A stretch of 64,000 nt of DNA from an uncultured Sulfitobacter sp. (lineage in GTDB: Bacteria; Pseudomonadota; Alphaproteobacteria; Rhodobacterales; Rhodobacteraceae). The stretch lies in the NCBI RefSeq assembly GCF_947500075.1, contig NZ_CANMQS010000006.1, forward strand, positions 124,001 through 188,000. The letters run 5' to 3'. Each line of letters starts with the position of its first letter. Position 1 is the first letter of the stretch. Positions 19,451 through 27,889 of this stretch are shown piece after piece. The position numbers and the translations under genes are program-made. Below the pieces are notes generated by a model. It was not told where the DNA came from and searched no databases. It saw only the letters and a program-made list of their open reading frames with translations.

Positions 19451-20140
19451 ATGATGCCGCGCACAGCTGCTTGCCTGGGCTTTCTGAGCCTGATCTTTTG
19501 CCTTTTAAGCCTCTCTGCAACCGCCAAGGAACCCATGCGGGTGTTGGTGATGGGTGACAGTTTCATGGTCACAAACGCCCGCACGCAATCCGCTGTGCCT
19601 CACCTTCTGGAACGCAGCCTGGGTGTCAAAGTCCGCAGTCAGGCGGTTGTCGGCGCGCGCTTTGGCTACAACCTGCCAATCTCGGGCGCATTGGGCATGA
19701 ACATCTCCAAACAATACCGCGACGGGAATTGGGACTATGTCGTCATGAACGGTGGCGGCAACGATCTGTGGTTGGGGTGCGGCTGCACACGCTGCAAGAA
19801 ACGCCTGAACCGCCTGATCTCGGCCGACGGTCGCAAAGGCTCGATCCCCGCCACCGTTGCCCGCGCCCGGTCCAGCGGCGCCCGTGTCATCTATGTCGGC
19901 TATCTGCGCAGTCCCGGCCTCGGCTCTCCGATTGAACACTGCCGCAAGGTGGGCGACGCGCTGGAAGCCCGCATCGCCGTCATGGCAAAGCAGGATCCCG
20001 GTGTCAGCTTCATCTCCCTTGCGGACATGGTGCCCCACGGCGACGCCAGCTTTCACGCCGGTGACATGATCCACCCCTCGCCAAAGGGCAGCGCCGCTGC
20101 GGCCAAGCGGGTATTGGCGGCGATCAAGGGGGAGCGGTAG
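19451..20140 (+). CDS. secreted SGNH/GDSL hydrolase
   Basis: After a signal peptide (FLSLIFCLLSLSATA, cleavage before KEP) the SGNH blocks are visible. Block I is VMGDSFM with the nucleophile Ser (about residue 38), block III is NGGGNDLWLG, and the Asp-x-x-His of block V is GDMIHPS. This makes a lipase/esterase-type enzyme of about 205 mature residues, probably acting on acetylated or acylated envelope glycans. GGGGGA lies before the tandem ATG codons (19451 and 19454). A cysteine-rich insert, GCGCTRCKKR, follows block III and is unusual. Confidence 0.82.
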   Translation: MMPRTAACLGFLSLIFCLLSLSATAKEPMRVLVMGDSFMVTNARTQSAVPHLLERSLGVKVRSQAVVGARFGYNLPISGALGMNISKQYRDGNWDYVVMNGGGNDLWLGCGCTRCKKRLNRLISADGRKGSIPATVARARSSGARVIYVGYLRSPGLGSPIEHCRKVGDALEARIAVMAKQDPGVSFISLADMVPHGDASFHAGDMIHPSPKGSAAAAKRVLAAIKGER

Positions 20141-20217
20141 CCCCAGCAAGATCATCCGCACGCCGCAAATACGCCAGATTGCGCTGACAAGGTCTGGGAC
20201 AACCGAAAGGATGTCCC

Positions 20218-21912
20218 ATGCGCTTTTTGAGCCTACTGAGCCTTTTGACCTGCTTTGCAACCAACCTCTGGGCAGCACCGCCCACCGTGGAAGAATTGCG
20301 CAGCGCCATAAAAAACCGCGATGTCACGCAGACCAACGCGCTTCTGAACACAGCACAAGAAGCCTTCCTTGACTGCACCCTCACCGCAGAAGACATTCGC
20401 GCGCGCTATCGCCCTTTTATAACCAGCGATCCCGATACTGTTTCATTCGTAGAAGACTGGCTTGCAGCCGAACCAGACAATCCCAAAGCGCAGATCGCAC
20501 GCGGCTGGAGCCTTTGGAACGGTGCCTGGGCCATCGGCCGGGCCCCAAACAGCTATAGCAGCTACATCGCAAGTGAAATGCGCGGGATGGCCCGCGACCT
20601 TTTCACATCCTCATACAAGGCCGACAATGCCCTCACCCCCACATCTGACGCCGCTGTGCGCGGCTACACTCGTGCCTCTTTCGGCGTGCCTGATGCCTAT
20701 AACTCTCTGATCCGAACACTCCAAAAACACCCCAACTGGGGATCGGTGAAACGGTTTACCGCAATCAACAACTTCGCTTCTGAACAATCGGGTCGAGACC
20801 ATTGCGCAAAGATCGCAACATATTTCGCCCTTGATCAGGCCGCTGTCATGGAAAACCGGTGCCTGATGCAAGTCGGCACCGAAATGCCCTTCGAAGGACT
20901 TCACGCTTACATCGAAGAGCATTTCTGGCGTGACAATGATCCCGAAACGACGCTCTTCCGGCTCGACTACCTGTTACGATGGTCAGACCGCCACAAGCTC
21001 AGCAAACGGCATATCGAATGGGCCAAGGACGTTGTTCTGTATCAGCCCTTTAATCAGTATGATCTGGATGACCTGCCCCACATGGTGCACCATCTCAATT
21101 TGGCGATGTATATCATGGAGGACATCCCCGCACAGGATCTCATGGCCGAATTCCGCAAGACCCGGCTGCCCGAAGCTGAGGCGTTCCTCAAACACGATCC
21201 CCACAGTCTAGCAATGATGGAAATGATCGAAGGCGTCGCCTTCGCGTCGGAAATGACCTACACAAAGCGCAAAACCGGCGACAACAAGACCAGTATGAGC
21301 AGCACCGTGGTCCGTGTTGAACGCACCCCGGCCGAAGAAGACGCCTTCAAGGCCGCCAAAGCCGCACAGCGCAAGGATTTCGCACTCCGACGCCTTGGCG
21401 CATCACCCTACCACCCTGAACTCTGGTACGAATACGGATACCAGGCAAACCTCAGCAATCCACCCTATTCGACTTTCTCTGGCGATGCTGCACTGCACAA
21501 CAGCGTCTTGTTCTCAGATGATCCAGCCCGATACCTGCAATACATCCTCAACCACAAACGTCAGGAATTCTGGACGGTGCGGGCTTTGTCAGAACTCGAC
21601 CTGTCTGAGGCGCTGCCCGAAAACCTTGAAGAATTCACAAACCGCGTCGCATGGGCCAACCAAACCGATATCTACGGCCAGATCGTTTGCCCCTACACCC
21701 GTGCCGAACGGCTGTATGATGCGGTCTGCCGGGAGTACCCGGCAGGTGCAATGCAATGTGATCGCAACACCATGCCAACCTACGACCATACCGATGAGCT
21801 TGAAGAGCTGGCCAAGACAGCCCCCGCATGCGCCGAAATCCGCGACAGCGCGCTTGAAGATCTCTGGTACGAACCGACCCCCTTCAAGGACGCCATTGTC
21901 CAGACACAGTAG
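20218..21912 (+). CDS. secreted protein of unknown function with DUF4034-like helical repeats
   Basis: The product is 564 residues with a signal peptide ending at NLWA, before APPTVEEL. The rest is helical and rich in aromatic residues, with a TPR-like or DUF4034-like look: FVEDWLAAEPDNPKAQIARG, then a repeated block of W, R and acidic residues. The segment 350-390 is charged and possibly flexible. Eight or more cysteines outside the signal suggest disulfides in the periplasm. There is no catalytic motif I recognise. It follows the SGNH hydrolase by 77 bp on the same strand and may share its transcript. Confidence 0.75.
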   Translation: MRFLSLLSLLTCFATNLWAAPPTVEELRSAIKNRDVTQTNALLNTAQEAFLDCTLTAEDIRARYRPFITSDPDTVSFVEDWLAAEPDNPKAQIARGWSLWNGAWAIGRAPNSYSSYIASEMRGMARDLFTSSYKADNALTPTSDAAVRGYTRASFGVPDAYNSLIRTLQKHPNWGSVKRFTAINNFASEQSGRDHCAKIATYFALDQAAVMENRCLMQVGTEMPFEGLHAYIEEHFWRDNDPETTLFRLDYLLRWSDRHKLSKRHIEWAKDVVLYQPFNQYDLDDLPHMVHHLNLAMYIMEDIPAQDLMAEFRKTRLPEAEAFLKHDPHSLAMMEMIEGVAFASEMTYTKRKTGDNKTSMSSTVVRVERTPAEEDAFKAAKAAQRKDFALRRLGASPYHPELWYEYGYQANLSNPPYSTFSGDAALHNSVLFSDDPARYLQYILNHKRQEFWTVRALSELDLSEALPENLEEFTNRVAWANQTDIYGQIVCPYTRAERLYDAVCREYPAGAMQCDRNTMPTYDHTDELEELAKTAPACAEIRDSALEDLWYEPTPFKDAIVQTQ

Positions 21913-21979
21913 ATCGGCCAACCTGGCATGCAACGGTCATCCGGCAGCAAGAAACGGCGCCTGAGGAGGGTCGTTCTTG

Positions 21980-22024
21980 CTAGCAAATGTATTTCTCAGC
22001 CCGGTTGAGAAATACAGTTGCTAG
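21980..22024. terminator. long hairpin at the convergent ends, candidate bidirectional terminator
   Basis: Two 19-nt arms (21980-21998 and 22006-22024) pair with one mismatch around a 7-nt loop GCCCGGT. The hairpin sits between the end of the secreted unknown (+) and the sulfotransferase (-), and the sulfotransferase stop codon (22021-22023) lies inside the right arm. There is no U-run, so it may work as a processing or stability element as much as a terminator. Confidence 0.65.
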
Positions 22025-22839
22025 TCCCCCAGCTTCGCATGCACCTCATCCAGATCAATCTCTCCCACGGGCATCTTGTTGCCCGGATTGTCGAAGTCAT
22101 ATTTGAACAAGTCAAAGTCGCGCTTGTAGATCTCGCGCACCAGATGCATCGACAGATCGTCAAAATAGTCCTCCACCGGATGCGCGCGTTTGGGGCCGTG
22201 CCCCTCGCTCTCGTTGAACCGCGGAATGTCCTTCAGCGTCACTGCATGCGGTGTCTCAATCGCATCGAGCACATCCTGCATCCCGTCGTTGAAGCTCTCC
22301 GTCCAGATGATCTTGTCATAGGTGCCACCGTTCACAATGAAGGTGCTCACGTGGCCTGACATCGCAGACCAGTGAATGTCCGGGTCCATCGGGCGCCGCC
22401 AGCGGATGGTGTCGCGCGCAAACAGCAGGAACCGGCGGAAACTGGCAATCTGGTCAAACTCCTGCTTGCCGTCATCGCCACCCACTTCGATCCCGTATTT
22501 CTGGATCAACAAAGGCACCAGCTTGCCGCGGTAGCGTTTGCCGTTGCGCTGAATGCCGCAGATCTTGTCAAAGAAGGATGACAGGATGCGGGTGTAGGGG
22601 TTGCGCACGCAGGTAAACGCGTAGGACCCATGGCTCTGCACATTTTGCGTGATTGGCGCCTGGGACGCATCCAGCGCCCACTTGTGCATGCCCGCCTGTG
22701 CATCGTGAATGTCACCGTCAAAAAAGTCGCCATGATCGGAATAGAACATGATCTGACCAATGGTCGAGCAGGCGCATTTGGGCACCACACGGTACACCAC
22801 GCTCTCGCTCTCTGTCATCCAAGTACCGGGAAACCCCAT
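22021..22839 (-). CDS. sulfotransferase family 2 (carbohydrate sulfotransferase-like)
   Basis: The enzyme transfers sulfate from PAPS to an acceptor, probably a glycan. The 5'-phosphosulfate loop is RVVPKCACSTIGQ (about residue 17) and the 3'-phosphate site is CVRNPYTRILSSF (about residue 75). Both match the Golgi carbohydrate sulfotransferase-type family. ATG 22839 with GAGGG upstream gives 272 residues; a GTG at 22893 would add 18 residues without family support. No signal peptide or membrane segment is seen, so it acts in the cytoplasm. It is divergent from a glycosyltransferase at 22982, suggesting that both modify one surface glycan. Confidence 0.85.
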   Translation of the reverse strand: MGFPGTWMTESESVVYRVVPKCACSTIGQIMFYSDHGDFFDGDIHDAQAGMHKWALDASQAPITQNVQSHGSYAFTCVRNPYTRILSSFFDKICGIQRNGKRYRGKLVPLLIQKYGIEVGGDDGKQEFDQIASFRRFLLFARDTIRWRRPMDPDIHWSAMSGHVSTFIVNGGTYDKIIWTESFNDGMQDVLDAIETPHAVTLKDIPRFNESEGHGPKRAHPVEDYFDDLSMHLVREIYKRDFDLFKYDFDNPGNKMPVGEIDLDEVHAKLGD

Positions 22840-22981
22840 CGTATACTGCCCTCTGATACGGCCGATCTTGTGCCTGTGACCTGCCTTTGGCACAAAAAAG
22901 CAAATAAATCAGGTTTATTCAATCAACCTTCATCATTATCAAGGTTAACAAACGAGCAAAACAAGACAGGCCAACCCTGCA

Positions 22982-24559
22982 ATGGCAAAGATTGCCTACA
23001 TCTTGCTGTGCCACAAAGACCCGGCTGCCATCATTCGGCAGGCCCGGCGGCTGACGGCTGCGGGGGACTATATGTCCATCCACTTTGATGCCTCGGCACG
23101 CGCCGAAGACTTCCAGGAGATCAAGCAGGCCCTGACCGACAATCCACGGGTGACCTTTGCCCACAAGCGGATCAAATGCGGCTGGGGGGAATGGTCCCTG
23201 GTGCAGGCGACACTCTATGCAGTGCAATCCGCCGTTGACGCTTTCCCCCGCGCCACCCATTTCTACATGCTGTCGGGCGATTGCATGGCGATCAAATCCG
23301 CTGAATACACGCACCAGTTCCTCGACGAAAATGACTTCGATTTCATCGAAAGCCACGACTACTTCGACAGCGACTGGATCAAGACAGGCTGGAAGGAAGA
23401 GCGCCTGATCTACCGCCACTGGTTCAACGAACGCACTCAGAAGAAACGCTTCTACGGGATGTTCGAGGTGCAAAAGCGTCTTGGCCTGAAACGGGAGATC
23501 CCGGCAGATCTGCAAATCATGATCGGCAGCCAATGGTGGTGCCTGCGCCGTCGCACAATCGAATGGTTGCTGGATTTCGCCAGACAACGCCGCGACGTGA
23601 TGCGCTTTTTCCGCACCACATGGATCCCCGATGAAACCTTTTTCCAGACCCTCGTGCGCCATCTGGTGCCGGAGCAGGAAATCAAGAGCCGCACGCTCAC
23701 CTTCCTGATGTTCACCGACTACGGCATGCCGGTGACCTTCTATAACGATCACTATGAGATGTTGCTGAGCCAGGACTATCTTTTTGCCCGCAAGATCAGC
23801 CCGGAGGCCAAGGACCTCAAACGCCGCCTCGGGCTGCTCTATGCCGCGCAAGGTGTGCAGTTCCAGATCAGCAACGAAGGGCGCAGCCTGTTCAAATTCC
23901 TCTCCGGCCGGGGGCGCATCGGGCGCCGCTTTGCCACGCGGTTCTGGGAGACGGAATCGACGCTGGGCCGGGAACGTGAGCTGCTGATCGTCGTCTGCAA
24001 GAAATGGCATGTGGCCAAACGGGTCCTGGAACGCATCCGCCAGACCACGAACGTGCCCGCCATCGAATATCTGTTTAACGAGGAAGACACGCCGCTCCCC
24101 GATCTGGGCGGCATCCAAACGACCTTGGGCAAACGCACCCGCCACCGCCGGGCGCTGATGCGCATGCTGTTTGACTATTTTGAGACGGACCGTCTGATCG
24201 TCTGCATTGACCCCGCGAACCTCGACCTGCTGAACGACTTCGCCTCCGACCGCTCCGTCACCCGGATTCTCGAAATCGAATGCCAATTCTCGGATGACTA
24301 CCTGATCGGGCACGCGATGCGCGTGGGTCTGGCCGGGGATCAAACCTCTCAGGACACGCTCACACGCCTGCTGCCCACCATTCGCAACGACATGGTCTAT
24401 GAGGCCGACCGCATCCGCGACGCGCAGTTCGAAAATCACTGCCGCATGCGCGAGGTTGCCGAACCCGACGATAATGCTGATGCGCTGGCCGCCTTCCTGA
24501 AGATTTCGGCAGACAAGGCGCAAGAGATTGCGCAGACGGATTATCTCTTCGCGGATTGA
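22982..24559 (+). CDS. core-2/I-branching-type beta-1,6-GlcNAc transferase family protein, two-domain
   Basis: The N-terminal 270 residues match the GT14 core-2/I-branching family: AYILLCHKDPAAII, YMSIHFDAS, FYMLSGDCMAIKS and GSQWWCLRR. The C-terminal 240 residues form a second domain (starting near residue 325) with LIVVCKKWHVAKRVLERI and DYFETDRLIVCIDP, which looks nucleotide-fold like. It corresponds to the DUF5927/DUF5928 tail of alphaproteobacterial members. It probably builds an exopolysaccharide or other surface glycan; acceptor and donor are unknown. The 525-residue reading frame is uninterrupted. Confidence 0.85.
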   Translation: MAKIAYILLCHKDPAAIIRQARRLTAAGDYMSIHFDASARAEDFQEIKQALTDNPRVTFAHKRIKCGWGEWSLVQATLYAVQSAVDAFPRATHFYMLSGDCMAIKSAEYTHQFLDENDFDFIESHDYFDSDWIKTGWKEERLIYRHWFNERTQKKRFYGMFEVQKRLGLKREIPADLQIMIGSQWWCLRRRTIEWLLDFARQRRDVMRFFRTTWIPDETFFQTLVRHLVPEQEIKSRTLTFLMFTDYGMPVTFYNDHYEMLLSQDYLFARKISPEAKDLKRRLGLLYAAQGVQFQISNEGRSLFKFLSGRGRIGRRFATRFWETESTLGRERELLIVVCKKWHVAKRVLERIRQTTNVPAIEYLFNEEDTPLPDLGGIQTTLGKRTRHRRALMRMLFDYFETDRLIVCIDPANLDLLNDFASDRSVTRILEIECQFSDDYLIGHAMRVGLAGDQTSQDTLTRLLPTIRNDMVYEADRIRDAQFENHCRMREVAEPDDNADALAAFLKISADKAQEIAQTDYLFAD

Positions 24560-24600
24560 GTGCCCATCCGACAGGTGCCGCCGCCACGCAGGGCGGCGGG

Positions 24601-24653
24601 TGAGGGCTGTTTGCCCTCACACTCCCAAGGTTTTTGGAACCATTTGGAAGGGG
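24601..24653 (-). repeat. dispersed intergenic repeat, copy 2 (reverse)
   Basis: Read on the minus strand this copy gives CCCTTCCAAATGGTT, CAAAAACC, TTGGGAGTGTGAGGG and the closing arm CCCTCA. It matches copy 1 at 15213-15264 across the whole length, including the hairpin, whose loop differs. It lies between the glycosyltransferase and DUF1523 genes, whose ends converge here, so a termination role is possible. Confidence 0.75.
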
Positions 24654-24660
24654 CGGTTGC

Positions 24661-25293
24661 TCAGGTCTTTTTCCGCCAGGTGCCCAGCCAGCGCCGCACG
24701 GCACCACCCTTTTCGGCCAGATCATCCTCAATCGCCTCCAGCGTGGGGTCAATCCGGCGCATCCGAAACCGCCGCCAGCGCACCCAGATCGCCCAGGCCA
24801 AGGCAGCAAACAGCGTCAGCACGATGATGTTCACCCACGGGATGCCCTTGGACACCTCCGGCCCCGCCACAGGGCGCAGTGAAATCGCGTTGGGGAAGAT
24901 CGACAGGTAGAAATTTCGCCAGCCGTAATGCGTGATCAGATACCACTCTGGTGCAGCCTTGGTCGACACCGCATCCGCCGCTTCGGTATAAAGGTTCGCG
25001 GTATCGAGTTTGAAATACGGCGGCCAGCCCCAGCCGGTATCCTCATTGCGGTAGACGATGGGCGATCCATCCGGACGCACGGCCTGAATGAACTGCACGT
25101 CGCGGTTGATCAGGCTTGCCACCTGATCATCGGGCGCGGACCAGAACATGCGCGTCCAGCCCTCCAGATCCTGCCGTTCTTCATAGGTGTTCACGATCCG
25201 CACGATATCCTTCTGCGGCAGCGTATAGTGAAAGAACCCCGCCACAATCACCCAGAAGGTGATCCAGAACGTCCATTTAAAGATCGAAAACAT
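24661..25293 (-). CDS. DUF1523 family membrane protein
   Basis: The 210-residue protein has a membrane helix at residues 6-25 (WTFWITFWVIVAGFFHYTL) and another near 155-175 (VNIIVLTLFAALAWAIWVRW), with a soluble domain between. That domain starts IVRIVNTYEERQD and contains YRNEDTGWGWPPYFKLD, which I recognise as DUF1523. ATG 25293 follows an AGGGG site; the longer in-frame TTG at 25308 is less likely. The basic tail suggests a cytoplasmic C-terminus. It is the last gene of the minus-strand run from 32997. Function unknown. Confidence 0.82.
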   Translation of the reverse strand: MFSIFKWTFWITFWVIVAGFFHYTLPQKDIVRIVNTYEERQDLEGWTRMFWSAPDDQVASLINRDVQFIQAVRPDGSPIVYRNEDTGWGWPPYFKLDTANLYTEAADAVSTKAAPEWYLITHYGWRNFYLSIFPNAISLRPVAGPEVSKGIPWVNIIVLTLFAALAWAIWVRWRRFRMRRIDPTLEAIEDDLAEKGGAVRRWLGTWRKKT

Positions 25294-25304
25294 GCGCCAC
25301 CCCT

Positions 25305-25571
25305 TCAACTGTGATTGGTCAGATAGATGATGAGCACCACCAACACCATAGGCACCACATAGACACCCCAGATCAGCTTCTTGCGGATCGAGCCGTCATA
25401 GCGCTCCAGCCCGCGCTGCACAAAAGTGCGTTTGTCCACCTTCTGCGGCCCCATGTGCCATTTCTCTTCCAGCTTCCCCCGCCGCACTGCGCGCGAATAG
25501 AACGACAGACACACGTAGACGACCGTCAAAACGACGAACCCAATGACCACCAAACGTGCCAGTGCTATCAT
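25305..25571 (-). CDS. small membrane protein of unknown function
   Basis: The protein is 88 residues, with one hydrophobic segment at each end (residues 3-22 and about 67-85) and a basic middle, KVDKRTFVQRGLERYDG. The ATG at 25571 overlaps the stop of the upstream 455-residue gene as ATGA, and GAGAGG precedes it, so it is coupled to that gene. It lies 11 bp before DUF1523. The two small membrane proteins probably work with the cytoplasmic proteins of the run, by position only. Confidence 0.75.
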   Translation of the reverse strand: MIALARLVVIGFVVLTVVYVCLSFYSRAVRRGKLEEKWHMGPQKVDKRTFVQRGLERYDGSIRKKLIWGVYVVPMVLVVLIIYLTNHS

Positions 25572-26935
25572 CTGCCTCTCCCCTTTACAGCGCCCCACGG
25601 GCCCACGCGCGCGATCATGTCCGGCACCACCTTGCGCGGCGCACGCGGCACCTCCGGCTCCGCCATCTCAGGCTCATGCCCAAAGAGCGCCCGGCGCGCC
25701 CCCGCCTTGTCTACCTGATATTCGGCCTTGAGGAAATCAACCACATAGGCCTTCTTCGCCTCCGGCCACCCCGCATAGGTGCGGTAAAACAGCTCCTTGT
25801 GACAGATGAACAGCTGCCGAATGTCCTTGGGGGCCAGCTCTGCCAGCAACATGTTGACCAATGCCGCATCCGGCGTATCGGCCGCCCGCAGCGTATAGAA
25901 ATACGCTGGATGGTCCGAGGTGATGCGCGGCCATGCGCCACCATTCTCCGCCCAGTTCACCAGACTGCTGAGCGCATGAAACTCCGGCGGCAGCTGGTCC
26001 CAGTAGATCCGCGCGAGCCTGCGCATATCCGCCCGGCTCGCCCCGCTCAGCCCCTCATGCGTGCCCGCCACCGCATCAACCAGAATGAAATCCATCTTCT
26101 GCCGCAGGATCGCCGCCGCATCCACGCCGCGCGCCTCCACAATCGTCTCCGTCAGCCCGTTGAGTTCAAAGAACCGCGCAATCTGGTTGGGTTGCGACGC
26201 ATCAAAGGCAAAGGGCAGCGGCAAATCCCCCAGCCCCTTGGCACCGCCGGGCGCAATCACCGCCGGATGCGGCACATCCTGAAACAGGTACAGCCCGCCA
26301 AAATGCGCTGTCCAGAAGTTGCGCTGATCAAACGACATCTCCTTCAGCCGCACCGGATTGCGCAGCACATCCCCCGTCTTGCCCGCCAGCCCGATCATGT
26401 CGGCGATCAACACATCATCGAACCAGCCGTCGGGTTCGGTGCGAAACCGGTCCACCATCTGCCCCAGCTTTTCGGCATTGGCCACGGTCCCGCCGGTCGT
26501 ATCCGCCTCAATCGTGATCCGCCGAATATCAAACAGCCGGGCGGGGGTGGAGACATCATAGACGCTGTTCACCAACTCCCCCGCCACCGCATCCCGCGCC
26601 GTTAGCGCGAACAACTGCGCCTCATTTTCCGCAAAGAACCGTTTCAGAATGTCCCTTGAGGTCGAGAATTTGGTGTTGAGCAGAGGGGCGGTACGCTGCT
26701 CCATACTCAGCAGAATAAACTGCCGGTTCACCCCTTGGTGGTTAAGATAGAGATCGTCTTGCAGCGCGTCGCCCACTTCGGGGGAATAGCCGGAGATATC
26801 GACGTGGAAATCGGTGAGTTCAGTGCGTTTCCCGGTGAGGTGATGGAGCGCACGGTTGTAGCGGTCGACCAGAGCGGGGCTGTCGATGTGGACGAGGTTG
26901 CCAAACATGAGGCCGGATTTGATGAGGCGTTTCAT
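25568..26935 (-). CDS. conserved unknown protein, 455 residues (DUF6638-like)
   Basis: This is a soluble protein with mixed alpha/beta features and no signal or membrane segment. Recognisable stretches are MKRLIKSGLMFGNLVHIDSP at the start, LYLNHQGVNRQFILL and a C-terminal helical part ending in a basic, proline-containing tail. I believe it matches the DUF6638 group annotated in Rhodobacteraceae but cannot confirm it. No catalytic motif is evident. The start overlaps the AbiC-like gene stop (ATGA, 26932-26935), and the stop overlaps the small membrane gene. It is likely a core component of the 24.6-33.0 kb system. Confidence 0.75.
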   Translation of the reverse strand: MKRLIKSGLMFGNLVHIDSPALVDRYNRALHHLTGKRTELTDFHVDISGYSPEVGDALQDDLYLNHQGVNRQFILLSMEQRTAPLLNTKFSTSRDILKRFFAENEAQLFALTARDAVAGELVNSVYDVSTPARLFDIRRITIEADTTGGTVANAEKLGQMVDRFRTEPDGWFDDVLIADMIGLAGKTGDVLRNPVRLKEMSFDQRNFWTAHFGGLYLFQDVPHPAVIAPGGAKGLGDLPLPFAFDASQPNQIARFFELNGLTETIVEARGVDAAAILRQKMDFILVDAVAGTHEGLSGASRADMRRLARIYWDQLPPEFHALSSLVNWAENGGAWPRITSDHPAYFYTLRAADTPDAALVNMLLAELAPKDIRQLFICHKELFYRTYAGWPEAKKAYVVDFLKAEYQVDKAGARRALFGHEPEMAEPEVPRAPRKVVPDMIARVGPWGAVKGRGR

Positions 26936-27837
26936 GTACGCCCTTTTCGACCAATATTTATAGAGTGCCTCATGTCTTTAAAGGTGAGCATAGGGTTATC
27001 TCCAAAACTCCCTTTTGGTACGCGGCCAGTATGAGACTTGTCGAGGAGCCTGACTGTGGGCAGGTTATCAAAAAGCTGAAATTCCTCAACGTATTCGATA
27101 AGTCTTTCGCCCTGAGGTGATAGGCAGTTATAGAAGATTATTAAAAGCTCCTGATCAGAAAGCTGCGAGCGGAACAATTTACCATGGTATTCTTCTGTCA
27201 GTCTATTTTCAGATAGGAATTTTAAGACATTATAGAGAAATCGAAAATAATGACTAAGTTCTAGTTGGTGTCGTTTCCAAAAATTCCGATATGCTATCTC
27301 TAAACAGATCTCCCCATTATGCCCCTTCTTCTGCTTTTCGCGGTACACTTTGGTGAAGCGGGTGTAGAAAACCTTGAAACAATCACGACCAGATGTCGTC
27401 TGACCAGTTTCACTGTTATATAAGTCGATCCCTCTAACTATTTCGTTGTGTGCAGACAGCATCTCAAAAAAAGTCATCTCAAAGCGCTGGCTCAGCATTG
27501 AAGCATTCATCGCTTTAAACTCTAATCGCTGCGATTGTAATACTTTTCGCTGTTCTTTCAATTCATTGCTTTGCAGGAAGACCGTAACAATTATCCAAAC
27601 AAGAGCCAGTGCTGCAAATATACCAGCAAGTGTATCCCCCATTTCACTTGGCTTTAGCTCAAGAAACTCCTCAAGCTTATTCTTGGGGCCGCCATCAGGC
27701 GACCGTTGAGGAAGCGCAATGCTTTCAACTAATAAGATCATTGCAATCGTTAACAACCAACCGGTGTCGATCGGCCCCCAGCCGTTCACCTTCCAGTCCC
27801 TGCGTAACGCCCGCCAATATACCATTGGGCGCCTCAT
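26932..27837 (-). CDS. putative phage abortive infection protein (AbiC-like, PutAbiC family)
   Basis: The 301-residue protein has two N-terminal membrane helices (about 26-42 and 68-88), a short coiled coil (LKEQRKVLQSQRLEFKAMN) and a cytoplasmic helical domain. That domain carries the family stretches FFEMLSAHNEIVRGID, YFRFLYNVLKFL, LSDQELLIIFYNCLS and FDNLPTVRLL. The membrane location and domain order fit an AbiC-type phage-exclusion protein. The gene is much poorer in GC than its neighbours (some 60-bp rows near 30-43%), which signals recent acquisition. It overlaps the downstream gene by ATGA, yet is preceded by a hairpin after the ATPase gene. The defence role is inferred from the family. 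Confidence 0.8.
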   Translation of the reverse strand: MRRPMVYWRALRRDWKVNGWGPIDTGWLLTIAMILLVESIALPQRSPDGGPKNKLEEFLELKPSEMGDTLAGIFAALALVWIIVTVFLQSNELKEQRKVLQSQRLEFKAMNASMLSQRFEMTFFEMLSAHNEIVRGIDLYNSETGQTTSGRDCFKVFYTRFTKVYREKQKKGHNGEICLEIAYRNFWKRHQLELSHYFRFLYNVLKFLSENRLTEEYHGKLFRSQLSDQELLIIFYNCLSPQGERLIEYVEEFQLFDNLPTVRLLDKSHTGRVPKGSFGDNPMLTFKDMRHSINIGRKGRT

Positions 27838-27862
27838 CCCAGGGCTCCGCCCGTTCGCAATG

Positions 27863-27885
27863 GAAAGGCTCCACTGGAGCCTTTC
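27863..27885. terminator. perfect palindromic hairpin between AAA ATPase and AbiC-like gene
   Basis: GAAAGGCTCC (27863-27872) pairs with GGAGCCTTTC (27876-27885) around a 3-nt loop. It lies 5 bp past the ATPase stop and 26 bp before the AbiC-like start. It could attenuate or process the transcript between host operon and inserted gene. There is no U-run. Confidence 0.5.
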
Positions 27886-27889
27886 TCAC

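Noticed and set aside
22919-24523. 534-codon minus-strand frame opposite the glycosyltransferase
   Set aside because: It lies within a gene with clear GT14 motifs. Its composition, rich in V, A, G, D and H, is typical of an antisense shadow in GC-rich DNA.
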